From positions 1 through 64,000 of the forward strand of contig JABJJO010000089.1 in the NCBI GenBank assembly GCA_018660825.1: a DNA stretch of 64,000 bases, read 5' to 3'. Positions 45,066-53,750 of the stretch are shown here, one piece after another. Source of the stretch: Planctomycetaceae bacterium. Its GTDB lineage: Bacteria > Planctomycetota > Planctomycetia > Pirellulales > Pirellulaceae. Under the pieces are notes generated by a model, which worked only from the letters and a program-made list of their open reading frames with translations, was not told the origin of the DNA and made no database searches. Positions within the stretch are counted from its first letter, which is position 1. Each line of letters opens with the position of its first letter. Position numbers and translations under genes: made by a program.

Positions 45066-47036
45066 TCAGTTTCCTGTCGGATATTTGAAGGTGAGGTTTT
45101 CAATGGTGCCGGAAAAATGGTTCGGCGTCTTGTAATTTCCGACAGGTTGGATCAGATCTGCGCCAATTTGAATGGAGTCGCCGGGTTCGTGGTGAATGAT
45201 ACCTGCTGTTGACTTCCCGACGAGCTTGCCGTTCATTTTGAGAAACAGCTCTCCCTTGGAATTCCAGTTGGCCTCGAAGCTGGCAGAACCAGTGATCGCG
45301 GATGAGGAACGGACCACCGTCCGTTTATTGTTCACGCACGCGGCAAAGCACAAATGATATTCTTCGAGATAAACACTATAGCCGGCTCGATTGCCACCGT
45401 GAGCGAAGACAACTCCCGCTGGAGAAGTGGGGCGAATGGTGCCCTTAATTTGCAGCGAGCGACCGCCAGCTACCAGCGGTGTCCGAAATGCGGGCAGGTC
45501 GAGCCATGATTTCCCGTCCAGATCAAGTGATTTTGTGTCGCCCTTGACTCCGTGGTTAACAAATCGAAGGAGCTGATTACTGGCAAGAATCGCGATCGTT
45601 GACACGGGTGCGGTGAGAGCAGCCTTGTTATCGAAGGAAAACTCTATGTCATCCGCCCACTCGGAGATTTGGGCGGCCATCGCGGTGGCACGCTCTGGTT
45701 GTTTGCGTAGAAGATTGGCGGTCTCCGCTTCATCCGCTTCCAGATCGTAAAGCTGGGCTTCGCTCCCATCGGGATTGATGAGGAATTTCCAGCGGCCGTT
45801 GCGGATTGCGAAGGTGGGACTCTGATGCTCCGGTTTGCCGCCCTTGAGAATCGCGTGAGGATGGCCATATTGCCAGAACACGGGTTTGTCGCGACGGGAG
45901 GCCTTACCAATGAGAACGTCGCCCCGGTCCAGACCATCAAGTTCAGCCTCAACCGGAACTCCGGCGAATCGACAGATGGTAGGCGACAGATCAATCGCGC
46001 TCACGATGCTGGTCGTGTCTTCAATGCCGGCTGGGATTGTTCCTGTCCACCTGGCGATGAAGGGCATACGGATACCGCCTTCGAACAGTGACCACTTCCG
46101 ACCCCGGTAGGGACCGGTGAATCCGGCCGGTGGACCTGTCTTGTATTTCCTTGGCCAATCGGTGGGACCATTGTCGCTGGTGAAAAGGATCAGGGTGTTC
46201 TTTCCAAGATCCAGTTCATCAATCGTCGCGATGACCCGTCCAATCTGCTGGTCCATATATTCGAGGACAGCGAAGAAATCGCGAACATAAGGATCGTCGG
46301 AAACGGTTTTGAACTTGTCGGCACTTCCGGGGCGAGGCACATGCGCGTCATGTACGTCGTTGGGGAACAGTCGGACGTAGAATGGCTCGTCACGGTGCCG
46401 CCGAATAAAATCAATCGTCCGATCTGTCTGAATCTGCATCCTCTCCCAACGCTCGCACGGAATGATCTCCCCGTGGCCAAGAGCTTTCGCCCTTTCTACG
46501 CCATTCGAGTTGGAAATCAATCGATCGCCTAGGCCTTCGAAAGAAACCAGCGACTCGTCGAATCCGTAAGCCTGTGGTAAGGGAGCATCATCCACATCGC
46601 GCCCGCCTCCCATGTGCCATTTACCGAAATGAGCAGTTGCGTAGCCGGCAGCCTGCAGCTTCTTCGCGGTCGTCGGAGCGGACGGATCGAGGTAGTTAGC
46701 CATGCCACGATTAGCGTTGCCAGCCCGCGAGTTTAGGTACGAATGGATTTTCCAGCGGCCCTGATATTGACCCGTGGTGAGGGCGACTCGCGAGGCGGAA
46801 CAGATCGGCGAGTTGACGTAGAAGTTGGTTAACTTGATACCTTCCGCTGCGAGCTTGTCGATATGAGGTGTCTTAATGAGTGGATTACCAAAACAGCTCG
46901 GATCCGCGAACCCCATATCATCGATGAAGATGACTAGAATGTTCGGCTTTTCACTGATTGAATCTTCCGCGGAACTCGATTCGAGGCCAGTCGAAACAGC
47001 GACAAGAAAAAGGATGGCCAAGGTATAGTTTTTCAT
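45066..47036 (-). CDS. secreted sulfatase with C-terminal LamG-like domain
   Basis: The 656-residue enzyme has a signal peptide (1-23), NILVIFIDDMGFADPSCFG metal-binding start, and formylglycine motif Cys79-Ser-Ala-Ser-Arg in PICSASRVALTTGQ, the accepted CxAxR form. GKWHMGGGRD, FYVRLFPNDVHDAHVPRP and LILFTSDNGPTDWPR agree with N-acetylgalactosamine-6-sulfatase/arylsulfatase-A-like proteins. Residues about 480-656 look like a concanavalin/LamG domain (GVVFAHGGNRAGYSVYLEEYHL, FSGTIENLTF). It overlaps a short upstream frame by 4 nt and is followed by the coiled-coil protein. Lies within the G/C-richer block 41254-49026. Confidence 0.92.
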   Translation of the reverse strand: MKNYTLAILFLVAVSTGLESSSAEDSISEKPNILVIFIDDMGFADPSCFGNPLIKTPHIDKLAAEGIKLTNFYVNSPICSASRVALTTGQYQGRWKIHSYLNSRAGNANRGMANYLDPSAPTTAKKLQAAGYATAHFGKWHMGGGRDVDDAPLPQAYGFDESLVSFEGLGDRLISNSNGVERAKALGHGEIIPCERWERMQIQTDRTIDFIRRHRDEPFYVRLFPNDVHDAHVPRPGSADKFKTVSDDPYVRDFFAVLEYMDQQIGRVIATIDELDLGKNTLILFTSDNGPTDWPRKYKTGPPAGFTGPYRGRKWSLFEGGIRMPFIARWTGTIPAGIEDTTSIVSAIDLSPTICRFAGVPVEAELDGLDRGDVLIGKASRRDKPVFWQYGHPHAILKGGKPEHQSPTFAIRNGRWKFLINPDGSEAQLYDLEADEAETANLLRKQPERATAMAAQISEWADDIEFSFDNKAALTAPVSTIAILASNQLLRFVNHGVKGDTKSLDLDGKSWLDLPAFRTPLVAGGRSLQIKGTIRPTSPAGVVFAHGGNRAGYSVYLEEYHLCFAACVNNKRTVVRSSSAITGSASFEANWNSKGELFLKMNGKLVGKSTAGIIHHEPGDSIQIGADLIQPVGNYKTPNHFSGTIENLTFKYPTGN

Positions 47037-47293
47037 TGTGATTGATTTCGCATTTCTGTGATTGGGCTATTGTCGGCTTCAACAAGTACACGCAGTTGAT
47101 CAATTTTTTGCGGAGCCTCACTCAAATCGAGAATCAACGTACGCTGGTCGGCAGCAAGAATCACACTGTCGAATTCTTTGCACTGGTTGCCATCTGCGGG
47201 AACCTCCTTTTTGCCATTTCCAGCGACGGTTGGACTTAGATTTCTATTCGGCATCCAAGAACTGCCACAGTCATTATGACAGAAGCTGTGCAA
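47033..47293 (-). pseudogene. possible 3' remnant of a larger gene (86 codons)
   Basis: The frame opens just after a TGA and has only a TTG as start, no ribosome binding site, and no signal peptide. The C-terminal part (VILAADQRTLILDLSEAPQ then LRVLVEAD) reads like the last strands of a beta-rich secreted protein. The stop overlaps the sulfatase start by 4 nt (ATGA). I take it as a truncated C-terminal fragment next to the transposase remnant, but a chance frame is possible. Confidence 0.3.
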
Positions 47294-47402
47294 ATCATCA
47301 AATCATAAATTCATCTCAAAATTCGACAGATATTTCCGCAATTTAGAAAACTACTTAGCAAATTAAGATAGGCCTAAGCCACAACTCGTTTGTAGGATTT
47401 GA

Positions 47403-47579
47403 TTACTCCACAAACTCAGTTACCAGATAATCGAGTTGCTTGTGCGCGCTCCACCAAGACTCTATCATTGAATTGGAGAACGTGATCTCTGTTTGGGCCA
47501 GCACGCGATTGAGTAAGCCCAGATTCGACGAGTTCATTGACCGCACCATTGAAATTCTCAACGCGGCTCCATGACGGAG
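47403..47579 (-). pseudogene. decayed DDE/integrase-core transposase fragment
   Basis: Translating the minus strand gives, in two adjoining frames, consecutive parts of an IS transposase: VENFNGAVNELVESGL (from 47562, resembling the GSEN.N..V..L..SG part of the rve domain) and, after a +1 shift, LLNRVLAQTEITFSNSMIESWW, which matches the ..VLAQ.EI.FSNSMIEAWWRSLKH catalytic-Glu region of that transposase family. The end (HKQLDYLVTEFVE then stop) departs from the family. It is thus a frameshifted, truncated remnant; no terminal inverted repeats are recognisable. The remaining sequence from 47294 to 47402 holds nothing I can identify. Confidence 0.7.
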
Positions 47580-47625
47580 AAATATGCCCGCAATTCCTTA
47601 CCCCCCAAAAAAAATTTATCCTCCC

Positions 47626-49026
47626 ATGAAAACTAAAATAAATTATCTCCTGCTGTCGACCGTCGCATTTATCCTATTCGCGACAAACATCGCCCAAGCA
47701 GCCAAACCGAATTTCATCCTCATCTTCATCGATGATCAGGGCTATGGTGACCTGAGTTGTTTCGGGTCGCAGAAGATTCGGACGCCCAACATCGACCGGC
47801 TGTCCACGGAGGGGCGAAAATTCACCAGCTTCATGGTGGCCTCGCCGGTCTGCACGCCCTCGCGGGCGGCCTTGTTGACGGGCTGTTATCCTAAGCGTGT
47901 GGGTATGCACCAGCACGTACTGTTTCCGAGCTCGACCAGAGGGCTTAATCCAAAAGAACACACACTTGGTGATCACCTGAAATCAGAGGGCTATGCCACC
48001 GCCTGCTTCGGTAAGTGGCACCTCGGACATCACCCGGAAGTACTCCCGACCTCCAACGGTTTCGACACCTATTATGGGATTCCCTACTCAAACGACATGA
48101 ACCATCCGGACAATAAGGGAAAACCAAAGGGAGGACCGGATGGCATGGATATTCTCTGGAAGGATCCGGAATCGACGCTGACCAAGTGGAAGACGCCTTT
48201 GTTCGAAGACGAGGCAATCGTCGAGCTACCCGTTGACCAGCGGACAGTCACCCGACGCTACACGCAGAAGGCGATCGATTTCGTGAAGGCAAATCGTGAC
48301 AAACCGTTCTTCGTCTACTTGCCGCATTCAATGCCGCACATTCCCCTTTACGTTCCCGACGACGTACGCGATCCGGACCCGAAAAACGCCTACACAAACA
48401 CCATTGAGCATATCGACTCCGAAGTGGGACGTCTGCTCAATGTCCTCGATGAGTTGAAGCTGTCCGACAACACCTACGTCATCTACACAACGGACAACGG
48501 TCCGTGGTTATCCTTCAAGCATCACGGCGGTTCCGCTGGCCCGCTACGTGACGGCAAAGGAACCACCTTTGAAGGCGGGCAACGTGTGCCTTGTTTGATA
48601 CGTGGTCCGGGAATTCCCGCGGGCACGGTCTGTAATGAATTGATGGGAACGATCGACGTCTTGCCAACCATCGCTGCGATTACTGGCAAGCCCCTGCCTG
48701 AGAAGAATAAAATCGACGGTATGGACATGTTGCGACTGTGGATGGGAAAGGCGAAAAAGTCACCCCGTAAAGAGTTCGTTTACTACACGTCGCGTGGCGA
48801 AATTGAAGGAATTCGCCAAGGGAATTGGAAGTTGCTCGTGAAGAAGCGGCGGGGGCAAACGGCAACTGAGCCACAGATCCTACTGTTTGATCTCAGTAAG
48901 GACGTCGGCGAGAAAAACAACCAAGCCGAGAAAAATCCGCAGATCGTGAACCAGCTCCGTAGTCGCATGGAAGAACTCGATGCGGAGATCACGGCCAATG
49001 CTCGGGCCGCTTGGTTTAAAAAGTGA
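47626..49026 (+). CDS. secreted sulfatase
   Basis: I start at the ATG at 47626 (466 aa), which puts the signal peptide (INYLLLSTVAFILFATNIAQA) at the N-terminus; the earlier in-frame ATG at 47584 adds a Pro/Lys-rich leader. Motifs: NFILIFIDDQGYGDLSCFG, formylglycine Cys76-Thr-Pro-Ser-Arg in PVCTPSRAALLTG, GKWHLGHHPE, FFVYLPHSMPHIPLYVP, TYVIYTTDNGPWLSFKHHGGSAGPLRDGKGTT-type middle part (split here over positions about 290-320). It is an N-acetylgalactosamine-6-sulfatase/arylsulfatase-A-like enzyme without an extra domain. Divergent from the sulfatase operon at 47036; the 589-nt gap between them holds the transposase remnant. Confidence 0.93.
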   Translation: MKTKINYLLLSTVAFILFATNIAQAAKPNFILIFIDDQGYGDLSCFGSQKIRTPNIDRLSTEGRKFTSFMVASPVCTPSRAALLTGCYPKRVGMHQHVLFPSSTRGLNPKEHTLGDHLKSEGYATACFGKWHLGHHPEVLPTSNGFDTYYGIPYSNDMNHPDNKGKPKGGPDGMDILWKDPESTLTKWKTPLFEDEAIVELPVDQRTVTRRYTQKAIDFVKANRDKPFFVYLPHSMPHIPLYVPDDVRDPDPKNAYTNTIEHIDSEVGRLLNVLDELKLSDNTYVIYTTDNGPWLSFKHHGGSAGPLRDGKGTTFEGGQRVPCLIRGPGIPAGTVCNELMGTIDVLPTIAAITGKPLPEKNKIDGMDMLRLWMGKAKKSPRKEFVYYTSRGEIEGIRQGNWKLLVKKRRGQTATEPQILLFDLSKDVGEKNNQAEKNPQIVNQLRSRMEELDAEITANARAAWFKK

Positions 49027-49039
49027 ATTGCTTAGAAAA

Positions 49040-49069
49040 CTAAAAATCAGGCCTGGCGTTGATCGCCAG
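49040..49069 (-). terminator. probable terminator of the GH43-like gene
   Basis: On the minus strand CTGGCG-ATCAA-CGCCAG (49053-49069) forms a 6-bp hairpin followed after 5 nt by TTTTTA. It lies directly downstream of the stop codon at 49075. The stem is short and the T tract offset, so confidence is moderate; it may also help the sulfatase transcript coming from the other side. Confidence 0.45.
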
Positions 49070-49074
49070 CGGTG

Positions 49075-50130
49075 TCATCTCGAAATCCCAGGCAGCGTTA
49101 TGATGTGCAAGTGCTTGGCTGCGAACAGATAAAGCTTGTTGCCCTCACGCCATGGACTGATCAAACCATCCCCGCCACTCCACTGGGCAAATCCTCGCCG
49201 GTCCGGTTGAATATTGATAAAATCACTTGTGTAACCATATCGAACTCGTGGTACATCGGCTCCCTTGCGACTTTCGCTCCAGACGACAAGGTATTGCGGT
49301 TTGCCCGCGGCATTGGTTCCCAGATAACCAATGAATCCAGGACGATAGATGCCCAGTGTTTTATCGGGTCCGGACGTCGGACGAATCATGGGGTTTTGGG
49401 GAAAGAGTTCCCACTTACGTCCATCATCCGATCTGGCAAAGCCAACACTACAGAGGCCCACCTTATCGGTGCCCCGTAGGAATGACATCCATTGGCCGTT
49501 GGGTAACTGCTGCATGGCATGGTAAGACGATGTGCCATACATCCATGATTCCGTCGTGGTCGCTAACACAGGCACAATGTCATGAATACTAACATGACCA
49601 ATTGACTTATCTTCAACAATGGTCCATTGATGCGATGTTAAATCGGGAGTGGTTGCCAGCGCCGTCATCTGATTTCCGCCACCGGGAAATTTTGGATCTC
49701 TTTCCCAAGCGTTGTGGTAATGATTGTAGTAATGAAAATACATAAACCACAGTTGTTCCGCTTCGTTCCAAACAACCGAAGGACTGGAATAGTGCGAAGG
49801 GTCTCCTTCCTTGCCAGGGAAATGAGGGTTCACAAGAACCAAACTGTGCTCCAACGTCGAATCGATTTGTTTTAATTTGCGGTACGGTCCCTCAATTTTA
49901 TCGGCAATCGCACAGGCAATCCCACTGGTAGGATCATGATGGGAAAAATAAAGGTAATACCGGCCATCCGCATTCTTGCCACGGTCGTTGCGGACAACGG
50001 ACGGGTAGCCAACCGTGTCATCCTTTCTGGCTTCCGGTTTCCATGTACTGAATTCCCAGGGTTCACTGCGTCTGAGGATTTGTTTCGTTCGATCCGCGAC
50101 CAGCGGCAACTGGCCCTGCATATCCGACAA
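49075..50130 (-). CDS. GH43-like five-bladed beta-propeller protein
   Basis: The 351-residue frame (TTG start at 50130, no ATG before residue 4) reads as a glycosidase-type beta-propeller of the GH43/GH32-GH68 kind: YPSVVRNDRGKNADGRYYLYFSHHD near the N-terminus, IEGPYRKL, SSPSVVWNEAEQLWFMYFHYYN, TGEE-like acidic sites in the middle and WSGGDGLISPWREGNKLYLFAAKHL at the end. No signal peptide is present in this frame, yet the same frame continues upstream through one TAA (50176-50178) into an exported SHD1 module, so the natural protein may be a fusion (see finding). Substrate unknown; arabinosyl, xylosyl or fructosyl residues are typical for the fold. Confidence 0.7.
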   Translation of the reverse strand: MSDMQGQLPLVADRTKQILRRSEPWEFSTWKPEARKDDTVGYPSVVRNDRGKNADGRYYLYFSHHDPTSGIACAIADKIEGPYRKLKQIDSTLEHSLVLVNPHFPGKEGDPSHYSSPSVVWNEAEQLWFMYFHYYNHYHNAWERDPKFPGGGNQMTALATTPDLTSHQWTIVEDKSIGHVSIHDIVPVLATTTESWMYGTSSYHAMQQLPNGQWMSFLRGTDKVGLCSVGFARSDDGRKWELFPQNPMIRPTSGPDKTLGIYRPGFIGYLGTNAAGKPQYLVVWSESRKGADVPRVRYGYTSDFINIQPDRRGFAQWSGGDGLISPWREGNKLYLFAAKHLHIITLPGISR

Positions 50131-50175
50131 ATCGACACACTTTAGGTTGTTAGGAACACCTGGGTTTATAGCGTA

Positions 50176-50400
50176 TTATTGATCTGCGAGACTTAAGTTT
50201 TTCAACGGAATCGTCATCTCACGATTGTCCTCGTCCAGCAATACAACGTTACCCTCACTAAATGAAGAGTACTTTGCCTGAATGCTGAACTGCCCGCTGC
50301 TGTCCTTCCAAAGTCGCGGGGATTCCGCTTGTTGTGCCGTCACGGAAGAAAGGCCACTGATGACAAATAACATCACTAACGTTGCTGTCCAAAATTTCAT
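50176..50400 (-). CDS. short exported SHD1-domain protein (74 aa), probably truncated
   Basis: ATG at 50400 with GAGAGGGG upstream. Residues 1-22 are a signal peptide; 28-74 match the SHD1 (SLA1 homology 1-like) domain common in planctomycete secreted proteins: RLWKDSSGQFSIQAKY, GNVVLLDEDNREMTIPLKNLSLADQ. The domain normally ends a few residues later (LS..DQ.Y[VI]), but here TAA follows Gln74 and the next in-frame codons read YA. This suggests a nonsense change in a longer gene rather than a natural 74-residue protein. Confidence 0.65.
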   Translation of the reverse strand: MKFWTATLVMLFVISGLSSVTAQQAESPRLWKDSSGQFSIQAKYSSFSEGNVVLLDEDNREMTIPLKNLSLADQ

Positions 50401-50595
50401 GTGTGCCCCTCTCGTTTAAAAAATAAAACCTTCCACAGTTATTGTAGCAAAGGCTGGGCTATGAATTACAAGTTAACTGAAAACTACCAGCCTCAGCCAT
50501 GTGTGGTTATGCGTGGTTGAAATCTACCTTCTCCGCTGGCACAATGAAGCATAAACTAAGCTCGCCTGAAATTACTTTCAAAGGAACTCGTTCCC

Positions 50596-51966
50596 ATGCC
50601 AACTTCACAAGCCACCACTCGACGCCGGTTTCTGCAAACCTCGACCGCTACGGCCGCCGCAGGCTTGCTACTGCCTTCCCCAAGTACCACATTCGCTACT
50701 CAATCCACCAGCGATCGTCCCGTCTTTGCAACGATCGGTCTGCGAAACCAAGGCTGGGCGATCACACAAAAAACACTGAAGTTCGCAGACTTTGCTGCCC
50801 TTGCAGATGTCGACTCCAATGTACTAGGCACCAATGCAGAAAGAATTCAACAACGACAGGGTAAACGCCCAGATACCTATAAAGACTATCGCAAAATCCT
50901 TGAACGCAAAGATATTGACGCTGTGATGATCGCCACACCCGATCACTGGCACACCAAAGTCGCCGTCGAAGCGATGTACGCCGGCAAAGATGTCTATTGT
51001 GAAAAACCACTCACACTGACCATTGCTGAAGGCAAACTGATCGAAAAGGTCGTCAAAGAAACCGGCCGAGTCTTTCAAGTTGGAACGATGCAACGTACTG
51101 AATCTGGACAACGTTTCTTGCAAGCGATTGCTTTAGTCCGTGCAGGTCGCATCGGTACGGTGCGAAGAATTACCTGTGGAATTGGTGGATTTGCACCCTC
51201 GCCGAAAATACCTGTAGTTCCCGTGCCGGAGGAACTCGATTGGGATTTTTGGCTCGGCCCCGCACCCAAGGTTGCTTATCGTGCACTACCGGAAATGAGA
51301 AAAGGGTATGGCGGCGGCGTACCACTTTATAGTAACGCCCATTACGCCTTTCGTAACTGGCACGAGTACTCTGGCGGAAAACTTACCGACTGGGGCGCCC
51401 ACCACGTCGATATCGCCTGCTGGGCTATCGGGGCTAACGATACTGGTCCCAGTAAAGTAACACCACTGAACTATACTTTGCCCGTGGATTACAAAGATGG
51501 ATACCCGCTCGTTGACGACATGTACAATATTGCCACAAAATTTAACGTTCGAGCAGCGATGCCTAACGATGTCGAGTTACTCATTACAAGCGACGGTGAC
51601 AATGGGATTTTGTTTGAAGGTACCAAAGGTCGCTTCTTTGTTAATCGCGGAAAAATTGTCGGTAAACCAGTTGATGATCTCAAAACCAACCCGCTACCAG
51701 ATGGGGCAATCGAAAAAGTATATGGCGGTAAGGTCAGTGAAAATCACTCGGCAAACTTCATCGCCTCCATCAAATCTCGCAAACAACCTATCTCCGATGT
51801 GTGGACTCACAACAGAATGCTTGAAATCTGCCATCTCTCAAATATTGCGATCCGCTTGGATCGTGAACTGAAATGGGATCCCAAAAAACGTGAGATCATC
51901 GGTGACAAACAAGCGAACTCTTTCCTCAGTCGCGAAAACCGCAAAGGTTTTGAAATTGACATGTAG
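50596..51966 (+). CDS. Gfo/Idh/MocA family oxidoreductase, Tat-exported
   Basis: The 456-residue protein has a twin-arginine signal (TRRRFLQTSTATAAAGLLL), a Rossmann domain (VFATIGLRNQGWAITQKTLKF, ALADVDSNVLG) with the VYCEKPLTLT motif near residue 137, and a substrate domain with WLGPAPKVAY, GGKLTDWGAHHVDIACWAIG and a final SRENRKGFEIDM. The HxxD-like GAHHVDIA is the typical catalytic-helix His region of the family. AAGGAA lies 10 nt upstream of the ATG. Like the paralogue at 15226 it should act folded in the periplasm with bound NAD(P), probably on a sugar. Monocistronic. Confidence 0.9.
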   Translation: MPTSQATTRRRFLQTSTATAAAGLLLPSPSTTFATQSTSDRPVFATIGLRNQGWAITQKTLKFADFAALADVDSNVLGTNAERIQQRQGKRPDTYKDYRKILERKDIDAVMIATPDHWHTKVAVEAMYAGKDVYCEKPLTLTIAEGKLIEKVVKETGRVFQVGTMQRTESGQRFLQAIALVRAGRIGTVRRITCGIGGFAPSPKIPVVPVPEELDWDFWLGPAPKVAYRALPEMRKGYGGGVPLYSNAHYAFRNWHEYSGGKLTDWGAHHVDIACWAIGANDTGPSKVTPLNYTLPVDYKDGYPLVDDMYNIATKFNVRAAMPNDVELLITSDGDNGILFEGTKGRFFVNRGKIVGKPVDDLKTNPLPDGAIEKVYGGKVSENHSANFIASIKSRKQPISDVWTHNRMLEICHLSNIAIRLDRELKWDPKKREIIGDKQANSFLSRENRKGFEIDM

Positions 51967-52045
51967 TCAATCGTTCGCAATCACTAACCGGATGCAGAGA
52001 CAATGGTTACTCCCAAGTTAATCGCTTGAACAACGCCAACAGAAA

Positions 52046-52077
52046 TTGATTTTCAGTTTCGCTAATTCATGTATAAT
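52046..52077 (+). promoter_or_regulatory. candidate promoter of the DUF1501 operon
   Basis: A perfect TATAAT (52072-52077) lies 38 nt before the ATG at 52115, with TTGATT 20 nt further upstream (52046-52051), a longer than ideal spacer. The 148-nt gap 51967-52114 holds no other feature. Prediction by consensus only. Confidence 0.35.
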
Positions 52078-52114
52078 GCAATAAACAACCGCAGCGTTAA
52101 TTGAATCCAAAAAC

Positions 52115-53596
52115 ATGAACGAAGCCAATGAATTTCTCAAGCATGTCGTTACCCGGCGACAACTGTTGCGCGCTGGAACTGCCGGAGTCGGCTCACTGGC
52201 GCTGCAGAGTATGCTCGCACCCGATGCACTGGCAAAACAAATTCAATCCTCGGGACTACACTTTGCCCCCAAGGCTAAACGCATCATCTTCTTGTTCATG
52301 AACGGAGCTCCTTCACAACAAGATCTGTTCGATTACAAACCCGAAGTTGATAAACACCATGGCGCCGAGCTCTTTAAAACCTACGACGAAAAAACAGCGA
52401 AGTGGAGTACGGATGGATTCGTCAAAAAAACACAACGGTTAACCGGAATGACCTCCGGTCAAAAAGGCTTTCCCGTCGCCCGCTCCAAATTTAAGTTCAA
52501 ACAACATGGACAAAGCCGAGCATGGATTAGTGAACTGCTGCCTCACACTGCCAAGATTGCCGATGATCTCTGCTTCGTCAAATCCATGCATACCGAAGCC
52601 ATCAATCATGACCCCGGAGTCACCTTCTTTCAAACAGGTCACCAACAACCTGGACGCCCAAGTATGGGTTCCTGGATGAGCTACGGACTCGGAACGGAAA
52701 ACGATAACCTACCGACGTTCTGTGTGCTTATATCTAACGGGACCGGACGACCCGGTAGCCAACCCGTTTACACAAAACTGTGGAGTAACGGATTCTTGCC
52801 CGGCGTCCACCAAGGTGTGCAATTCCGCGGGGGAAAAACTCCCGTGCTCTATCTCAATAGCCAAACCGGTGAAACCGTTGATGCTCGTAAACGAATGATC
52901 TCGCGAATTGAAGCACTTAACCAACTGCAAATCGACACGTTTGGTGATCCTGAAATTGCTACTCGAATCGCCCAATATGAAATGGCGTTCCGTATGCAAA
53001 TGTCGGTCCCCGAAGCAACCGATATCTCGCAAGAGCCTCAACATGTACTCGCTGCCTATGGCCCCCAATGCCAAATGCCCGGGAAATTCGCTGCAAATTG
53101 CCTACTCGCTCGTAGACTCGCCGAACGTGGCGTGCGTTTTATTCAACTTTATCACCGCGGCTGGGATCAACACGGAAGTCTGATTACGGCGTTATCTAAA
53201 CAGTGTAACGATGTGGATCAAGCACAAGCAGCACTCGTTAATGACCTAAAGCAACGAGGTATGCTCGACGATACACTCGTCATCTGGGGGGGTGAATTCG
53301 GACGTACGACGTACAGCCAAGGCAAACTTGGCGACGCTGCCAACGGTCGTGACCATCACCCTCGCTGTTTTACCTACTGGATGGCTGGCGGCGGAATCAA
53401 AGCAGGCTTCACCTACGGAGAAACCGACGATGTGGGATATAACATCGCCGCCGATGGAGTCCATGTACATGATTTCCAAGCAACCGTTATGCACCTGATG
53501 GGCATCGACCACGAACGGCTAACCTTTAAATACCAAGGTCGCCGGTTCCGCCTGACCGATGTCCATGGCAAAATCGTTAAACCAATTCTCGCGTAA
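52115..53596 (+). CDS. DUF1501 protein (copy A)
   Basis: The 493-residue protein has a Tat-like N-terminus (VTRRQLLRAGTAGVGSLALQ) and belongs to DUF1501, which resembles alkaline-phosphatase/sulfatase-type folds: [86 protein letters not shown] and [19 protein letters not shown] with the conserved Asp/His set likely to bind metals. Function is not established; these genes typically pair with DUF1549/DUF1553 genes. It is the first of a four-gene run and ends 19 nt before the PSD1 gene copy A. Confidence 0.92.
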   Translation: MNEANEFLKHVVTRRQLLRAGTAGVGSLALQSMLAPDALAKQIQSSGLHFAPKAKRIIFLFMNGAPSQQDLFDYKPEVDKHHGAELFKTYDEKTAKWSTDGFVKKTQRLTGMTSGQKGFPVARSKFKFKQHGQSRAWISELLPHTAKIADDLCFVKSMHTEAINHDPGVTFFQTGHQQPGRPSMGSWMSYGLGTENDNLPTFCVLISNGTGRPGSQPVYTKLWSNGFLPGVHQGVQFRGGKTPVLYLNSQTGETVDARKRMISRIEALNQLQIDTFGDPEIATRIAQYEMAFRMQMSVPEATDISQEPQHVLAAYGPQCQMPGKFAANCLLARRLAERGVRFIQLYHRGWDQHGSLITALSKQCNDVDQAQAALVNDLKQRGMLDDTLVIWGGEFGRTTYSQGKLGDAANGRDHHPRCFTYWMAGGGIKAGFTYGETDDVGYNIAADGVHVHDFQATVMHLMGIDHERLTFKYQGRRFRLTDVHGKIVKPILA

Positions 53597-53750
53597 TTTG
53601 GATACAAAAAACAACATGCGAATTCTCTCCATTCTACTGATCATGGTTCTGGCCTCCGCGGCAAACGCAATGGAACCCATTTCATTTAACAAACAGATTC
53701 GACCGATTCTGGCTGATCGCTGTTTTGCTTGTCATGGACCGGATTCCGCT
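53521..53750 (+). repeat. duplicated junction, copy A (DUF1501 end to PSD1 start)
   Basis: This stretch aligns without gaps to 58085-58314. In the central 100 nt (53541-53640 against 58105-58204) I count 11 mismatches by eye, including the 19-nt intergenic spacer and the signal peptide codons, which normally diverge fastest. Similarity fades on both sides. Confidence 0.8.
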
